DNA of 64,000 nucleotides. It comes from Phycicoccus sp. M110.8 (GTDB lineage Bacteria > Actinomycetota > Actinomycetes > Actinomycetales > Dermatophilaceae). The DNA lies in the NCBI RefSeq assembly GCF_032464895.1, contig NZ_JAWDIC010000001.1, positions 1,364,001 to 1,428,000 of the forward strand, given 5' to 3'. The position numbers and the translations under genes are program-made. The notes below the pieces were generated by a model that was not told where the DNA came from, searched no databases, and saw nothing but the letters and a program-made list of their open reading frames with translations. Below, one piece after another: positions 53,402 to 61,459 of this stretch; within the stretch, counting starts at the first letter, position 1, and each line of letters begins with the position of its first letter.

Positions 53402-53449
53402 CGACACACTATGTCTCAATGTTCTAAGTCATTGAGACAATGTGTGTCG
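53402..53449. promoter_or_regulatory. 48-bp inverted repeat upstream of the YtrA-type operon
   Basis: Two 20-bp arms, CGACACACTATGTCTCAATG (53402-53421) and CATTGAGACAATGTGTGTCG (53430-53449), pair at 18 of 20 positions around an 8-nt centre (TTCTAAGT). A+T-rich for this genome. It starts 8 bp after the PHP stop and ends 17 bp before the membrane gene start, so it overlaps the promoter. The GntR protein encoded one gene later is the obvious candidate binder. Confidence 0.8.
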
Positions 53450-53466
53450 AGGGGTCCGGAGGGGTC

Positions 53467-54393
53467 ATGGCCGTCGTGCTGATGGGGTTCGTGCTGGTGC
53501 CGCTGCTGGTGCTGGTGGTGGGGTCGACGGTGGAGCGGCTCGTCTCCCTGACCCGCACCCGCGGGCTCGACCGTTCGGTGCGAGCGCGGTCGCTGCTGGC
53601 GTCGGGCGCCACCCTCGTCGCCGGCGTGGCCGCGATGGGGGCCTGGGTGGCCGTCGGGGAGAACCCCGCGTCCGACGTGCGGGTCGCCACCCTCCCGGCC
53701 CTCGGCGGGGCCGTGGCCACGCTCGCCGGCGCGGTCGCGGAGCTCACCTGGCCCCACCCTGCCGGCACCGTCCGCACGGCGTCGCTGGACGCCCGGCGGC
53801 TCGCGCCGTCGCTCCTGCAGCGGCTGCTGGGGCTCGGGCTGGCCGCGAGCGCCGCCGCCCTCGTGGTGGGCACCCTGACCGCGGGCCCGGACGGCCGGTC
53901 CGTCACCAGGTCCGCAGGCGACGCCAGCAGCACCGCGAGCCCCTACCCCGGTGCCACGTATGCCGTGCCCGTCGGCATCGCCCTGGTCGTCCTCGGAGCC
54001 GCCGCCTGGTGGGCGGTGCGCCGGGTCGAGGCACGGCCCGCGCTGCCGGGGGGCTCGCCCGAGCTGGACCGCGCGGTGCGGCAGGAGTCGCAGGTACGGG
54101 TGCTGCGCCCGGCCGCCACGGGCGCACTGCTCACCGCTGCCGGCCTGTGGCTCACGCTCGGGCCGGCGGTCAACCGGGTCACCCAGAACCTGCGGATGGC
54201 CAGCGAGGACGCGCCACGGTCCCCCGGGGACTGGGTGCAGTGGCTGGGCTTCGCGGGAGCCGGCCTCGGTGTCCTCCTGGCCCTCGCGGCCGGTGTCGCA
54301 CTCTTCTGGGTCGGCCCGGGCCTGCCCCGACCGGCACGCCCGGCGCACCCGGTGGCCGAGGCCACGCGTGGCGCCTCCGGGGGCGCGGCGTGA
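53467..54393 (+). CDS. Multi-span membrane protein, YtrA-operon partner
   Basis: Predicted 308 aa from ATG 53467 with GGAGGGG upstream. About six to eight hydrophobic segments (MAVVLMGFVLVPLLVLVVGS, ATLVAGVAAMGAWVAVG, VPVGIALVVLGAAAWWAV, GFAGAGLGVLLALAAGVALF) and Arg/Pro-rich loops. No family recognised. The stop overlaps the GntR start by 4 bp. YtrA operons usually encode transporters or stress proteins, so the role is likely envelope-related. Confidence 0.78.
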   Translation: MAVVLMGFVLVPLLVLVVGSTVERLVSLTRTRGLDRSVRARSLLASGATLVAGVAAMGAWVAVGENPASDVRVATLPALGGAVATLAGAVAELTWPHPAGTVRTASLDARRLAPSLLQRLLGLGLAASAAALVVGTLTAGPDGRSVTRSAGDASSTASPYPGATYAVPVGIALVVLGAAAWWAVRRVEARPALPGGSPELDRAVRQESQVRVLRPAATGALLTAAGLWLTLGPAVNRVTQNLRMASEDAPRSPGDWVQWLGFAGAGLGVLLALAAGVALFWVGPGLPRPARPAHPVAEATRGASGGAA

Positions 54394-54764
54394 GCGAGCT
54401 GGCCGTGAGCGTCGACCTCTCGGCGCCGACCCCGCCGTACGAGCAGGTGCGCACCCAGATCGCCGGGCACATCGCCACCGGGTCGCTCGCCGAGGGCGAC
54501 CGGCTGCCGACCGTCCGCGCCCTGGCCGCCGACCTCGGCCTGGCGGTCAACACGGTGGCGCGCGCCTACAAGGAGCTCGAGGCCGAGGGACTGGTCACCA
54601 CCCGGCGTCGCGCGGGGACGATGGTCGCGCCGGGGTCGCAGTCCACGGACGTCGCCCTCGGTCGCAGCGCTGCGGAGTACGCCCAGCGGGCCGTCCGCGC
54701 CGGGCTGAGTGAGTCGGCCGCAGTGGACCTGGTGCGCGCGGCCCTGCGCGAGGCGCGGGCCTGA
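54390..54764 (+). CDS. GntR-family (YtrA subfamily) repressor
   Basis: Predicted 124 aa from GTG 54390. Winged helix: PPYEQVRTQIAGHIATGSLA, LPTVRALAADLGLAVNTVAR, AYKELEAEGLVTTRRRAGTM. A short C-terminal helical extension (to 124 aa) is the YtrA mark; there is no ligand domain. Likely autorepressor acting at the inverted repeat 53402-53449. Confidence 0.9.
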   Translation: MSELAVSVDLSAPTPPYEQVRTQIAGHIATGSLAEGDRLPTVRALAADLGLAVNTVARAYKELEAEGLVTTRRRAGTMVAPGSQSTDVALGRSAAEYAQRAVRAGLSESAAVDLVRAALREARA

Positions 54765-54883
54765 GGGCCTCCCGGGACCGAGGCGCGACCCCGTTTTGGA
54801 GATCGGGGCGGGGTACCCCTATGCTTTCCGAGTCCTCGACGGATCCGAGCGCAGTCGCTGGGCGAGGGTTCGGCGAAGTGCCG
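54765..54883. promoter_or_regulatory. Leader before tRNA-Glu with possible -10 element
   Basis: A TATGCT at 54830-54835 lies 48 bp upstream of the tRNA-Glu gene and could be a -10 box; I do not see a good -35 at 17 bp. Nothing else is evident in this spacer. Confidence 0.35.
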
Positions 54884-54956
54884 GTCCCCATCGTCTAGCG
54901 GCCTAGGACCCCGCCCTTTCACGGCGGTAGCACGGGTTCGAATCCCGTTGGGGATA
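54884..54956 (+). tRNA. tRNA-Glu (anticodon TTC)
   Basis: 73 nt cloverleaf. Acceptor GTCCCCA/TGGGGAT (terminal G-T pair), D arm GTCTAGCGGCCTAGGAC, anticodon arm CCGCC-CTTTCAC-GGCGG with anticodon TTC, T arm CGGG-TTCGAAT-CCCG. CCA not encoded. Confidence 0.95.
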
Positions 54957-54985
54957 CTGTTTTGCAAGGCCTCAGAGCCATCCGA

Positions 54986-55059
54986 GGCCCCGTAGCGCAG
55001 TTGGTTAGCGCGCCGCCCTGTCACGGCGGAGGTCGCGGGTTCGAGTCCCGTCGGGGTCG
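54986..55059 (+). tRNA. tRNA-Asp (anticodon GTC)
   Basis: 74 nt. Acceptor GGCCCCG/CGGGGTC, anticodon arm CCGCC-CTGTCAC-GGCGG with anticodon GTC, T arm CGCGGG-TTCGAGT-CCCGTC region. 29 bp after tRNA-Glu, probably one transcript. Discriminator G; CCA not encoded. Confidence 0.95.
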
Positions 55060-55066
55060 CCCAGAG

Positions 55067-55098
55067 CGAAGGGCCCACACGAGAGTGTGGGCCCTTCG
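55067..55098 (+). terminator. tRNA terminator
   Basis: A 14-bp perfect stem CGAAGGGCCCACAC (55067-55080) with its complement at 55085-55098 and loop GAGA, 8 bp after tRNA-Asp. It also faces the convergent AbgT gene. Confidence 0.8.
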
Positions 55099-55123
55099 TC
55101 GTTCCCCGCTCGAGGGTGTGCGG

Positions 55124-56704
55124 TCAGCGCACCGGGGCACCGGGACCCAGCGGGACGCCGAGGGCCCACCACGCGTAGAACAGCAGGGTCCACGTGACCG
55201 TCATCGCCACCGCGAGCGGCAGCGTGTACGACGCGAGCGTCCCGATGCCCGCCGTCTTGCGGTAGCGCTGCAGGAAGCCGAGCGCCATCACGAAGTACGG
55301 GCTCATCGGCGTGATGGCGGTCGACCCCGAGTCGGCGATCCGGAAGATCGCCTGGGTCGTCTCCGCCGGCACGTCGAGCAGCAGGAGCATCGGCACCACC
55401 ACGGGGGCCGCGATCGACCACATCGCCGACCCGCTCGTGACGAGGACGTTCACGACCGACATGAGCGCGAGGATCAGCAGGAACACCAGCGCGATCGGCA
55501 CGCCGCTGGTCCGCAGCGCCTGCGCCGACTCGACCGCCACGACGTCGCCGATGTGGGTCCAGTCGAAGTACGCGAGGAACTGGGCGATGGCGAAGAACAG
55601 CACCAGGACCGGTGCCATCTGCCGCACCCCGTCGGCCATCAGCCGCGGGACGTCGCCCGGCTTGCCGATCGACCCCGACCGCCAGCCGTAGGTGATGCCG
55701 ACGACCGCGAACAGCAGGGCCACAACGGCCGCGATGCCCTCGAGGAACGGCGAGTCGGTGATGCTGCCGTCCTCGCCGCGCAGGGGCGAGGACCCGGGCA
55801 GCAGCACGGCGACGAACGCGAGCAGCACCACGGCTCCCGCGGTCAGCGCGAGCCACAGCGCGGACTGGTCGCGGCGCGACAGCCTGAGGTCCTCGACGTC
55901 GTCGAGCTCAGCGTCGGGGTCCGCGTCGAGGTCGGGCCGCTTGGCCAGGACCCACTTGGTCACCAGCGTGATGACCGTGGCCAGCAGCAGGGAGGACGCG
56001 ATGTTGAAGTACCAGTTGCTCACCGGGGACACGTACGCGTCGGGGTCCACGATCTTGGCGGCCGCGGTGGTGATGCCCGCGAAGATCGCGTCGTTGGGGG
56101 TCGGCACCGGGCTGGCGTCGTAGCCGGACGCGATGGAGGTGTACGCCACCACGACGCCGAGGATCGGGGACCTCCCCACGGCGCGGAACGCCAGGCCGCC
56201 GAGCGGCACGAGGATGATGTATGCCGCGGCGCTGGCCACGTGCGAGACGGTGCCCGCGAAGGCCACCGCGAAGACGACCCACGAGACCGGGACGCGCGAC
56301 ACCGAGACGCGCATCAGGGCCGCGAGGAACCCCGAGCGCTCGGCCACGGCGACGCCCATGATGACGACGACGATCGTCGCCATGGGCCCGAAGGACGCGA
56401 AGTTGTCCACGGCCGTGGAGACGGCCATCGCGAGCCCGTCGCCGCTGAGCAGGTTCTGCACCGTGACGCTCTTGCCGTCCTTGGGCGAGACGACGGTGAC
56501 GCCGGCCGCCGACAGGACGGCGCTGACGACGGCGAGGACGCCCGCAAGGATCCAGAAGAGCCAGAACGGGTGCGGCAGCGCGTTGCCCAGGCGCTCGACG
56601 ACGGCGAGCGCGCGCAGCACGCGGGGCAGCCGGTCCGCCGGTCGCTCGTCGGTCTCCGGGCCCTGGGCGGGGCTCGGCACGGGTGTCTGTGAGGTGGTGG
56701 TCAT
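55124..56704 (-). CDS. AbgT-family transporter
   Basis: Predicted 526 aa with about 11-13 membrane helices. Conserved regions include VVGITYGWRSGSIGKPGDVP, MAPVLVLFFAIAQFLAYFDW and SVVNVLVTSGSAMWSIAAPV. AbgT proteins import p-aminobenzoyl-glutamate or export sulfonamides with sodium or protons. GGAGGAC precedes the ATG. Last gene of the FadR-creatininase-esterase-AbgT operon, 12 bp after the esterase. Confidence 0.93.
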   Translation of the reverse strand: MTTTSQTPVPSPAQGPETDERPADRLPRVLRALAVVERLGNALPHPFWLFWILAGVLAVVSAVLSAAGVTVVSPKDGKSVTVQNLLSGDGLAMAVSTAVDNFASFGPMATIVVVIMGVAVAERSGFLAALMRVSVSRVPVSWVVFAVAFAGTVSHVASAAAYIILVPLGGLAFRAVGRSPILGVVVAYTSIASGYDASPVPTPNDAIFAGITTAAAKIVDPDAYVSPVSNWYFNIASSLLLATVITLVTKWVLAKRPDLDADPDAELDDVEDLRLSRRDQSALWLALTAGAVVLLAFVAVLLPGSSPLRGEDGSITDSPFLEGIAAVVALLFAVVGITYGWRSGSIGKPGDVPRLMADGVRQMAPVLVLFFAIAQFLAYFDWTHIGDVVAVESAQALRTSGVPIALVFLLILALMSVVNVLVTSGSAMWSIAAPVVVPMLLLLDVPAETTQAIFRIADSGSTAITPMSPYFVMALGFLQRYRKTAGIGTLASYTLPLAVAMTVTWTLLFYAWWALGVPLGPGAPVR

Positions 56705-56716
56705 GTCGTCCTCCGG

Positions 56717-57715
56717 TCAGTGCTGCGGCAGTCGCTCGTCACGCAGGAACTCCCACATGACCTCGTGCGCCTCGATGGAGTGGGTGGCGTAGCCGCCACC
56801 GGAGTAGCTGTCCTGGCCGGGCCACGTGTGGCCCCCGCCGAGCACCGCCACGTGGGTCACCTCGGCACCGGCACGGCAGCCGACCCAGCGGCTCGTCGTC
56901 ACGTCGGGCGCGGTGTCCTCGACGAGCGGGCCTGCCTGGCAGCCGTTGCGCGCCGCCCAGGCGGCGACCCAGTCGGGGATGGCGGGGAGCCCCCGGTCGG
57001 CGTCCCCGGCATACGGGATGGTCACGTCGCCGGTGCCGTGGAAGTCGATGACCGGCACGGGCCTGGTGGGTGTGCACGTGGGGTGCCCGGTGCCGTAGAA
57101 GGCGCCGGAGACCGGCGCGATGGCGGCGATCCGGTCGGAGAGCTCGCAGGCGAGGATGCCCGTGAACCCCGCGCCGTTGGACTTGCCGGTGGCGTAGACC
57201 CGCCGCGTGTCGACGCACAGGTCCGACTCGAGGGTGTCGAGCAGGTCTGCGGTGTACCTGACGTCGTCGACGCCCTCCGCGGCGTACGGCGCCCCCTCCC
57301 ACGCCTGTCGCTCACCGCTGCCCGTGCCCACCACGCCGTTGCCGTAGGCGACGACCGCGGGCAGGTTGTCCAGCCCGGAGAACGCCTCGGTGCCGACGCC
57401 GGTGTTGCCGCGGCCGTGGAACACGAGCACGACCGGCCAGGCGCGGTCGGGGCGGTAGCCGTCGGGCAGGTGCAGCTGGTAGGTACGTTCGCGCCCACCG
57501 CTGGCCAGGGTGCGCAGGACGCTGTCCCCCGGCTGCTGCGGGGCGGCCGTCCCACAGCCGGCCGACCGGGTGGGGGCGTCGCCCGCCCCCGTCGCGGCCG
57601 CCCCGGCCCCTGCCGGGACGGCCAAGGCTGCGGTGACGCCTGCGGCGACCAGGGCGGCGCGCACAGCGGTACGCACCGCGGTGGTCCGGTGTCTCGCCGA
57701 TGTCGTCGTTGACAT
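56717..57715 (-). CDS. Secreted alpha/beta hydrolase (PHB depolymerase / LpqC-like esterase)
   Basis: Predicted 332 aa. N-terminal signal-like segment (VRAALVAAGVTAALAVPAGA) with a possible Ala-type cleavage, then a PHB-depolymerase/LpqC fold: LHLPDGYRPDRAWPVVLVFH, nucleophile GKSNGAGFTG, Asp in FHGTGDVTIPY and His in LGGGHTWPGQD. Likely exported esterase on aromatic or poly-ester substrates. Start ATG 57715; longer frame is unsupported. Together with AbgT and the creatininase-like gene it may handle an extracellular conjugate (inference). Confidence 0.88.
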   Translation of the reverse strand: MSTTTSARHRTTAVRTAVRAALVAAGVTAALAVPAGAGAAATGAGDAPTRSAGCGTAAPQQPGDSVLRTLASGGRERTYQLHLPDGYRPDRAWPVVLVFHGRGNTGVGTEAFSGLDNLPAVVAYGNGVVGTGSGERQAWEGAPYAAEGVDDVRYTADLLDTLESDLCVDTRRVYATGKSNGAGFTGILACELSDRIAAIAPVSGAFYGTGHPTCTPTRPVPVIDFHGTGDVTIPYAGDADRGLPAIPDWVAAWAARNGCQAGPLVEDTAPDVTTSRWVGCRAGAEVTHVAVLGGGHTWPGQDSYSGGGYATHSIEAHEVMWEFLRDERLPQH

Positions 57716-57796
57716 GTGGACTCCTCTCGGCCGCGTGCGAGGGCACGGCGGCATGGCCCCGGGGCGCGGTCGCACCGGGAGTGGGTGGGGGTGGGG

Positions 57797-58570
57797 TCAG
57801 GCGGCCAGCCAGTCCTCGACGAAGGAGGTGATCCGGCTGGTGATGGCCTTGACGACGGCGGCCCCGTCGTCGGCGGTGGCCCGCCGGGGGTCGCCGAGCA
57901 CGCCGATGGCACTCAGGCGGTCGTAGGGCAGCGTCAGCGCGGGCTTGCCGTGGGTGCGGGCGACCCGGCCGAGGCGGTCGAGCTGGTCCAGGGAGGTCGT
58001 CCCCGGCTCCAGGAGGTCGGGGTGGACGAGGTGGGGGGCGACGTGGAGCATCTGCGCCGTCTCGGCCTCGCCGGAGTGCCCGTGGACCTCCGGCGGGTCG
58101 AGCGCCGCGACCTCCTCGGCGGCCAGTGAGGTGAGGGGTGTCCAGGCCAGCTCGAGGTCGGGCAGGTCGACGAGCATGTCCTGCGCGAGGGTGGTGAGGG
58201 CGGCGTTGTTGCCGCCGTGTCCGGTCACGACGAGGACCCTGCGCCAGCCGTGGCGGTGCAAGCTCGTGACGTAGTCGCGCACGACCGCCACGAAGGTGCT
58301 CGTGCGCAGGCTCACCGTGCCGGCGAAGGCGAGGTGGTGCGGGGAGATGCCGACCGGGACCACCGGTCCCACCACGGCGCGGCCACTCAGCTCCGCGGCG
58401 ACCGCGGCGCACACGGCCTCGGCGCGCACGAGGTCGGTCGAGAGCGCCATGCCCGGGCCGTGCTGCTCGAAGGCCCCCGCGGGCAGCAGCACGACCGTCC
58501 CGGCTGCCACCGCCTGCGCCGCCTCGGTGGTGGTCATGTCGGCCAGGTGGTGGGGTCGCCGGGTGCTCAC
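57797..58570 (-). CDS. Creatininase-family amidohydrolase
   Basis: Predicted 257 aa from GTG 58570. Creatininase metal motifs are visible: LLPAGAFEQHGPGMALSTDL (Glu-x-His...Asp), VVTGHGGNNAAL and the distal Glu in HGHSGEAETAQML. The family contains creatinine amidohydrolases and MftE-type peptidases. The start overlaps the FadR stop by 4 bp, tying it to that regulator. It probably opens a cyclic amide; substrate unknown. Confidence 0.88.
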   Translation of the reverse strand: MSTRRPHHLADMTTTEAAQAVAAGTVVLLPAGAFEQHGPGMALSTDLVRAEAVCAAVAAELSGRAVVGPVVPVGISPHHLAFAGTVSLRTSTFVAVVRDYVTSLHRHGWRRVLVVTGHGGNNAALTTLAQDMLVDLPDLELAWTPLTSLAAEEVAALDPPEVHGHSGEAETAQMLHVAPHLVHPDLLEPGTTSLDQLDRLGRVARTHGKPALTLPYDRLSAIGVLGDPRRATADDGAAVVKAITSRITSFVEDWLAA

Positions 58571-59259
58571 GCGTCCTCCGCCTCGGGCAGGTCGGCGGCC
58601 GCGACCGAGTCACGGATGGTCGTGAGGTGCTCGCGGGTCAGCCGCTCGGCGGCCGCCGCGTCGCCCTCGCGCACCGCGGCGAGGATGTCGAGGTGCTCGG
58701 CGTGGTCGCGCTCGCGGTCGTCGTACCGGAACCGGATCTCGACCTGCTCCTCGGCCCGCAGGTGCAGGAGCGCCTCGACCGTCTGGTGCAGGAGCGGGTT
58801 GCCGCTGGCCCTCGCGAGCTCGGTGTGGAAGTGCAGCGCCGGCCGGACGCCGCGGGCGGGCGGCTCCAGCGCGTTGCCGGCGGCCTGCTCGAGCCGGGCC
58901 AGCGACTCTGGGTCGCGCGCCGTCGCGGCCAGCGCCGCGATGCCGGGCTCGATCACCAGGCGGGCCTCGGCCAGCTCCAGCACGGACTGCCGGGTGATCG
59001 ACGGGCGGTGCGGGTTGGCGAGCAGCGAGCGCTCCAGCCCGGGCCCGATGTAGGTCCCCGACCCGTGACGGAGCTCGACGACCCCGGTGGCCTCGAGACG
59101 GCGCAGCGCCTCGCGCAGGGTCGGCGTCGTCACGTCGAAGCGGCGGGCGAGGTCCCGCGAGGACTCCAGCGCGTCACCGGGCGCGAGCCGCTCCGCGCGG
59201 ATGAGGGCGACGATGTCGTCGGCCAGGCGTTCGGAGAGGGAGACTCGCGCTTGGGTCAT
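58567..59259 (-). CDS. FadR-subfamily GntR regulator
   Basis: Predicted 230 aa. N-terminal winged helix (ERLADDIVALIRAERLAPGD, DLARRFDVTTPTLREALRRL, ATGVVELRHGSGTYIG) and a C-terminal FCD domain with the metal/ligand His in LHFHTELARASGNPLLHQTV and DRERDHAEHLDIL. Start ATG 59259 sits directly beside a palindrome and has no Shine-Dalgarno. Expected autorepressor of the four-gene operon that follows. Confidence 0.92.
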   Translation of the reverse strand: MTQARVSLSERLADDIVALIRAERLAPGDALESSRDLARRFDVTTPTLREALRRLEATGVVELRHGSGTYIGPGLERSLLANPHRPSITRQSVLELAEARLVIEPGIAALAATARDPESLARLEQAAGNALEPPARGVRPALHFHTELARASGNPLLHQTVEALLHLRAEEQVEIRFRYDDRERDHAEHLDILAAVREGDAAAAERLTREHLTTIRDSVAAADLPEAEDA

Positions 59260-59260
59260 A

Positions 59261-59277
59261 AAGTGACTAAATCACTT
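59261..59277. promoter_or_regulatory. FadR operator AAGTGA-N5-TCACTT
   Basis: Perfect 6-bp arms, 59261-59266 and 59272-59277, 2 bp upstream of the FadR ATG. The A+T-rich site spans where a Shine-Dalgarno should be, so the message may be leaderless and repression may work by promoter occlusion. Confidence 0.7.
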
Positions 59278-59355
59278 GGTCTGTTCCGGCGTCAAGGGTC
59301 GCCGAGGGAGCCCCGTCCGGAGCGCCTCCCCGAGGGCCTGCCTAGGGTTGGTCCC

Positions 59356-60306
59356 ATGGCAGCGGTGACGGACGGGCTGGACTGGCTCCTCGACAAGTCG
59401 GTGGTGCTCGGCTACAGCAAGGTGGGCCCGGCGCTACGCCGTGCCTGGTGGCCGGCCGACCCCAGGCCGGGTGTCCTCGCCGGCCGCTCCGTGGTCGTGA
59501 CCGGCGCCAGCGGCGGCCTCGGCCTCGCCACCGCCGCGGGCCTGGCCGGCCTGGGCGCCCACGTGCGCCTGGTCGGCCGCGACGCCGAGCGCCTGGAGGC
59601 CGCGCAGCGCCGGCTCGTCGCCGAGGTGCCGTCCGCCCAGGCCGACCTCGACGTGTGCGACCTCAGCGACCTCGACGCGGTGGAGGCGTATGCCGCGCGG
59701 CTGCGCGAGGAGCTGCCCTCGCTGCACGCCCTGGTCCACAACGCCGGCGTCCTCCCGCCGGAGCGCCGGGTGAGCCCGCAGGGGCACGAGCTGACGTACG
59801 CGACCCACGTCCTCGGCCCGCACGCCCTGACCTTCGCCCTCGGCGACCTGCTCGCGGGCGGCCGCGTCGTCGTCGTCTCCTCGGGCGGCATGTACGCCCA
59901 GCCGCTGCCGGAGGACGACTACGAGTACACCCGCGGCACGTACTCGGGGACCACGGCATACGCGCGCACGAAGCGGATGCAGGTGGTCCTGGCCGAGCGC
60001 TGGGCCCGCGAGCTCGACGGGCAGGGAACGGCCGTGCACTCGATGCACCCCGGCTGGGCGGACACCCCCGGGGTCACCGACTCGCTACCCGGTTTCGCCA
60101 AGGTGGCCGGCCCGATCCTGCGCGACGCCCGCGGTGGCGCCGACACCGTCGTCTGGCTGGTCGCGACGGAGGAGCCCATCGGGACGGGCCGGTTCTGGCA
60201 CGACCGCCGGGCCCGGGCCACGCACTACGCGCCCGTGCGCGTGGAGTCCGAAGCCGCTCGTGAACGGCTCTGGCAGGCGGTCACCGAGGCGACCGGCCGG
60301 CCGTGA
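59356..60306 (+). CDS. Short-chain dehydrogenase (retinol-dehydrogenase-like SDR)
   Basis: Predicted 316 aa. An N-terminal extension of about 40 residues (LDKSVVLGYSKVGPALRRAW) precedes the cofactor motif TGASGGLGLATAAGLA, HNAGVLPPERR, and the catalytic TTAYARTKRMQVVLAERWAR (Tyr-x3-Lys). Divergent from the FadR operon; followed by a strong terminator. Substrate unknown. Confidence 0.92.
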   Translation: MAAVTDGLDWLLDKSVVLGYSKVGPALRRAWWPADPRPGVLAGRSVVVTGASGGLGLATAAGLAGLGAHVRLVGRDAERLEAAQRRLVAEVPSAQADLDVCDLSDLDAVEAYAARLREELPSLHALVHNAGVLPPERRVSPQGHELTYATHVLGPHALTFALGDLLAGGRVVVVSSGGMYAQPLPEDDYEYTRGTYSGTTAYARTKRMQVVLAERWARELDGQGTAVHSMHPGWADTPGVTDSLPGFAKVAGPILRDARGGADTVVWLVATEEPIGTGRFWHDRRARATHYAPVRVESEAARERLWQAVTEATGRP

Positions 60307-60346
60307 CACGAGAGCGCCCCGGGAGGGGTCCCGGGGCGCTCTCGTG
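60307..60346 (+). terminator. Terminator after the SDR gene
   Basis: An 18-bp perfect stem CACGAGAGCGCCCCGGGA (60307-60324) with its complement at 60329-60346 and loop GGGG; it begins at the stop codon's end and also faces the convergent oxidoreductase gene. Confidence 0.8.
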
Positions 60347-60396
60347 TCGTTCCTCACCCGGATCCCGTTGGTGCGCAACGGTTCCGGACCCTCGGG

Positions 60397-61320
60397 TCAC
60401 TCGCTGACGCGGATCGCGATCTTGCCGCGGACGTGACCGCCCTGGCTCAGCTCGAAGGCCTTGGCCGTCTCCTCCAGGGGGAAGGACGCCGCCACCGGCA
60501 CGCTCAGCTTGCCCTCGTCGGCGAGGTCGGAGAGCACCTGCAGGTCGGCCGCGTTCGGACGCACCCAGGCGTACAGGCCGCCCTTCTCCGCGACCGAGCC
60601 GTCCGCCACGGAGCCGTGCCGGCCACCCTCGGCGAGCACCGCGAGAGTGCTGTCGAGCACCTCGCCCACGAAGTCCGCGACGACGTCGACGCCCTGCGGC
60701 GCCAGCTTCCGCACCCGCTCGACGAGCCCGTCGCCGTAGGTGACCGGCTCCACGCCGAGCCCCCGCAGGAACTCGTGGTTGGACTCCGACGCCGTCCCGA
60801 TGACGCGGGCGCCGAGCGCGCGGGCGACCTGCACGGCCAGCACCCCGACGCCGCCGGCGGCCGCGTGCACGAGGACCGTCTCACCCTCGCGCAGGCCCAG
60901 CCGCGTGAGCAGCTGGTATGCCGTGAGGCCGGCCAGCGGGAGGCCCGCGGCCTGGTCCCAGTCGAGGGAGGCGGGCTTGCGGGCGGCCGTGCGAGCCGGC
61001 ACCGACACCACCTCGGCGAACGTGCCCTGCTGCACCCAGTCCTTGCGCGCGTAGGCGATGACCTCGTCGCCGACCGCGAACTCCGGGGTGTCCAGGCCGA
61101 CCGCCTCGACGACACCCGCGACGTCCCACCCCGGGATGGCGGGGAAGTCCACCTGCATCAGCGGGTCGAGGTAGCCCGCCATCACCTTCCAGTCCACCGG
61201 GTTGACCGACGCCGACCGCACCCGGACCAGGACCTCGCCCGGGCCCACCCGGGGGTCGGGCCGCTCGGTGACCTCGAGGACGTCGGGACCGCCGTACTGC
61301 GCATACGTGATTGCTCGCAT
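60397..61320 (-). CDS. Zinc-free quinone-oxidoreductase-like enzyme (MDR family)
   Basis: Predicted 307 aa. N-terminal GroES fold (VRVRSASVNPVDWKVMAGYL, PAIPGWDVAGVV), cofactor loop VLVHAAAGGVGVLAVQVARA with AxxGxxG, and C-terminal FPLEETAKAFELSQGGHVRG. No zinc ligands are seen. Reduces quinones or enones with NADPH. Start ATG 61320; divergent from a TetR gene. The palindrome at 61380 lies between them. Confidence 0.93.
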   Translation of the reverse strand: MRAITYAQYGGPDVLEVTERPDPRVGPGEVLVRVRSASVNPVDWKVMAGYLDPLMQVDFPAIPGWDVAGVVEAVGLDTPEFAVGDEVIAYARKDWVQQGTFAEVVSVPARTAARKPASLDWDQAAGLPLAGLTAYQLLTRLGLREGETVLVHAAAGGVGVLAVQVARALGARVIGTASESNHEFLRGLGVEPVTYGDGLVERVRKLAPQGVDVVADFVGEVLDSTLAVLAEGGRHGSVADGSVAEKGGLYAWVRPNAADLQVLSDLADEGKLSVPVAASFPLEETAKAFELSQGGHVRGKIAIRVSE

Positions 61321-61379
61321 GGAGGGGACAACAGCGCACGCCCCGACTCCTCTTCCGCGACCTGTCCGAAATGAGACGT

Positions 61380-61404
61380 GACCTCCCGCACGTGTGCCGA
61401 GGTC
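61380..61404. promoter_or_regulatory. Palindrome GACCTC-N13-GAGGTC
   Basis: 6-bp outer arms (61380-61385, 61399-61404) around a second inverted stretch GCAC-GT-GTGC. Located between the divergent oxidoreductase and TetR genes, the expected position for the TetR operator. Confidence 0.4.
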
Positions 61405-61459
61405 CCTTTCCCGTCGCGACGACCCCTGAGGCACGAGGCCGTTGTGGGACAGTGGCCGC

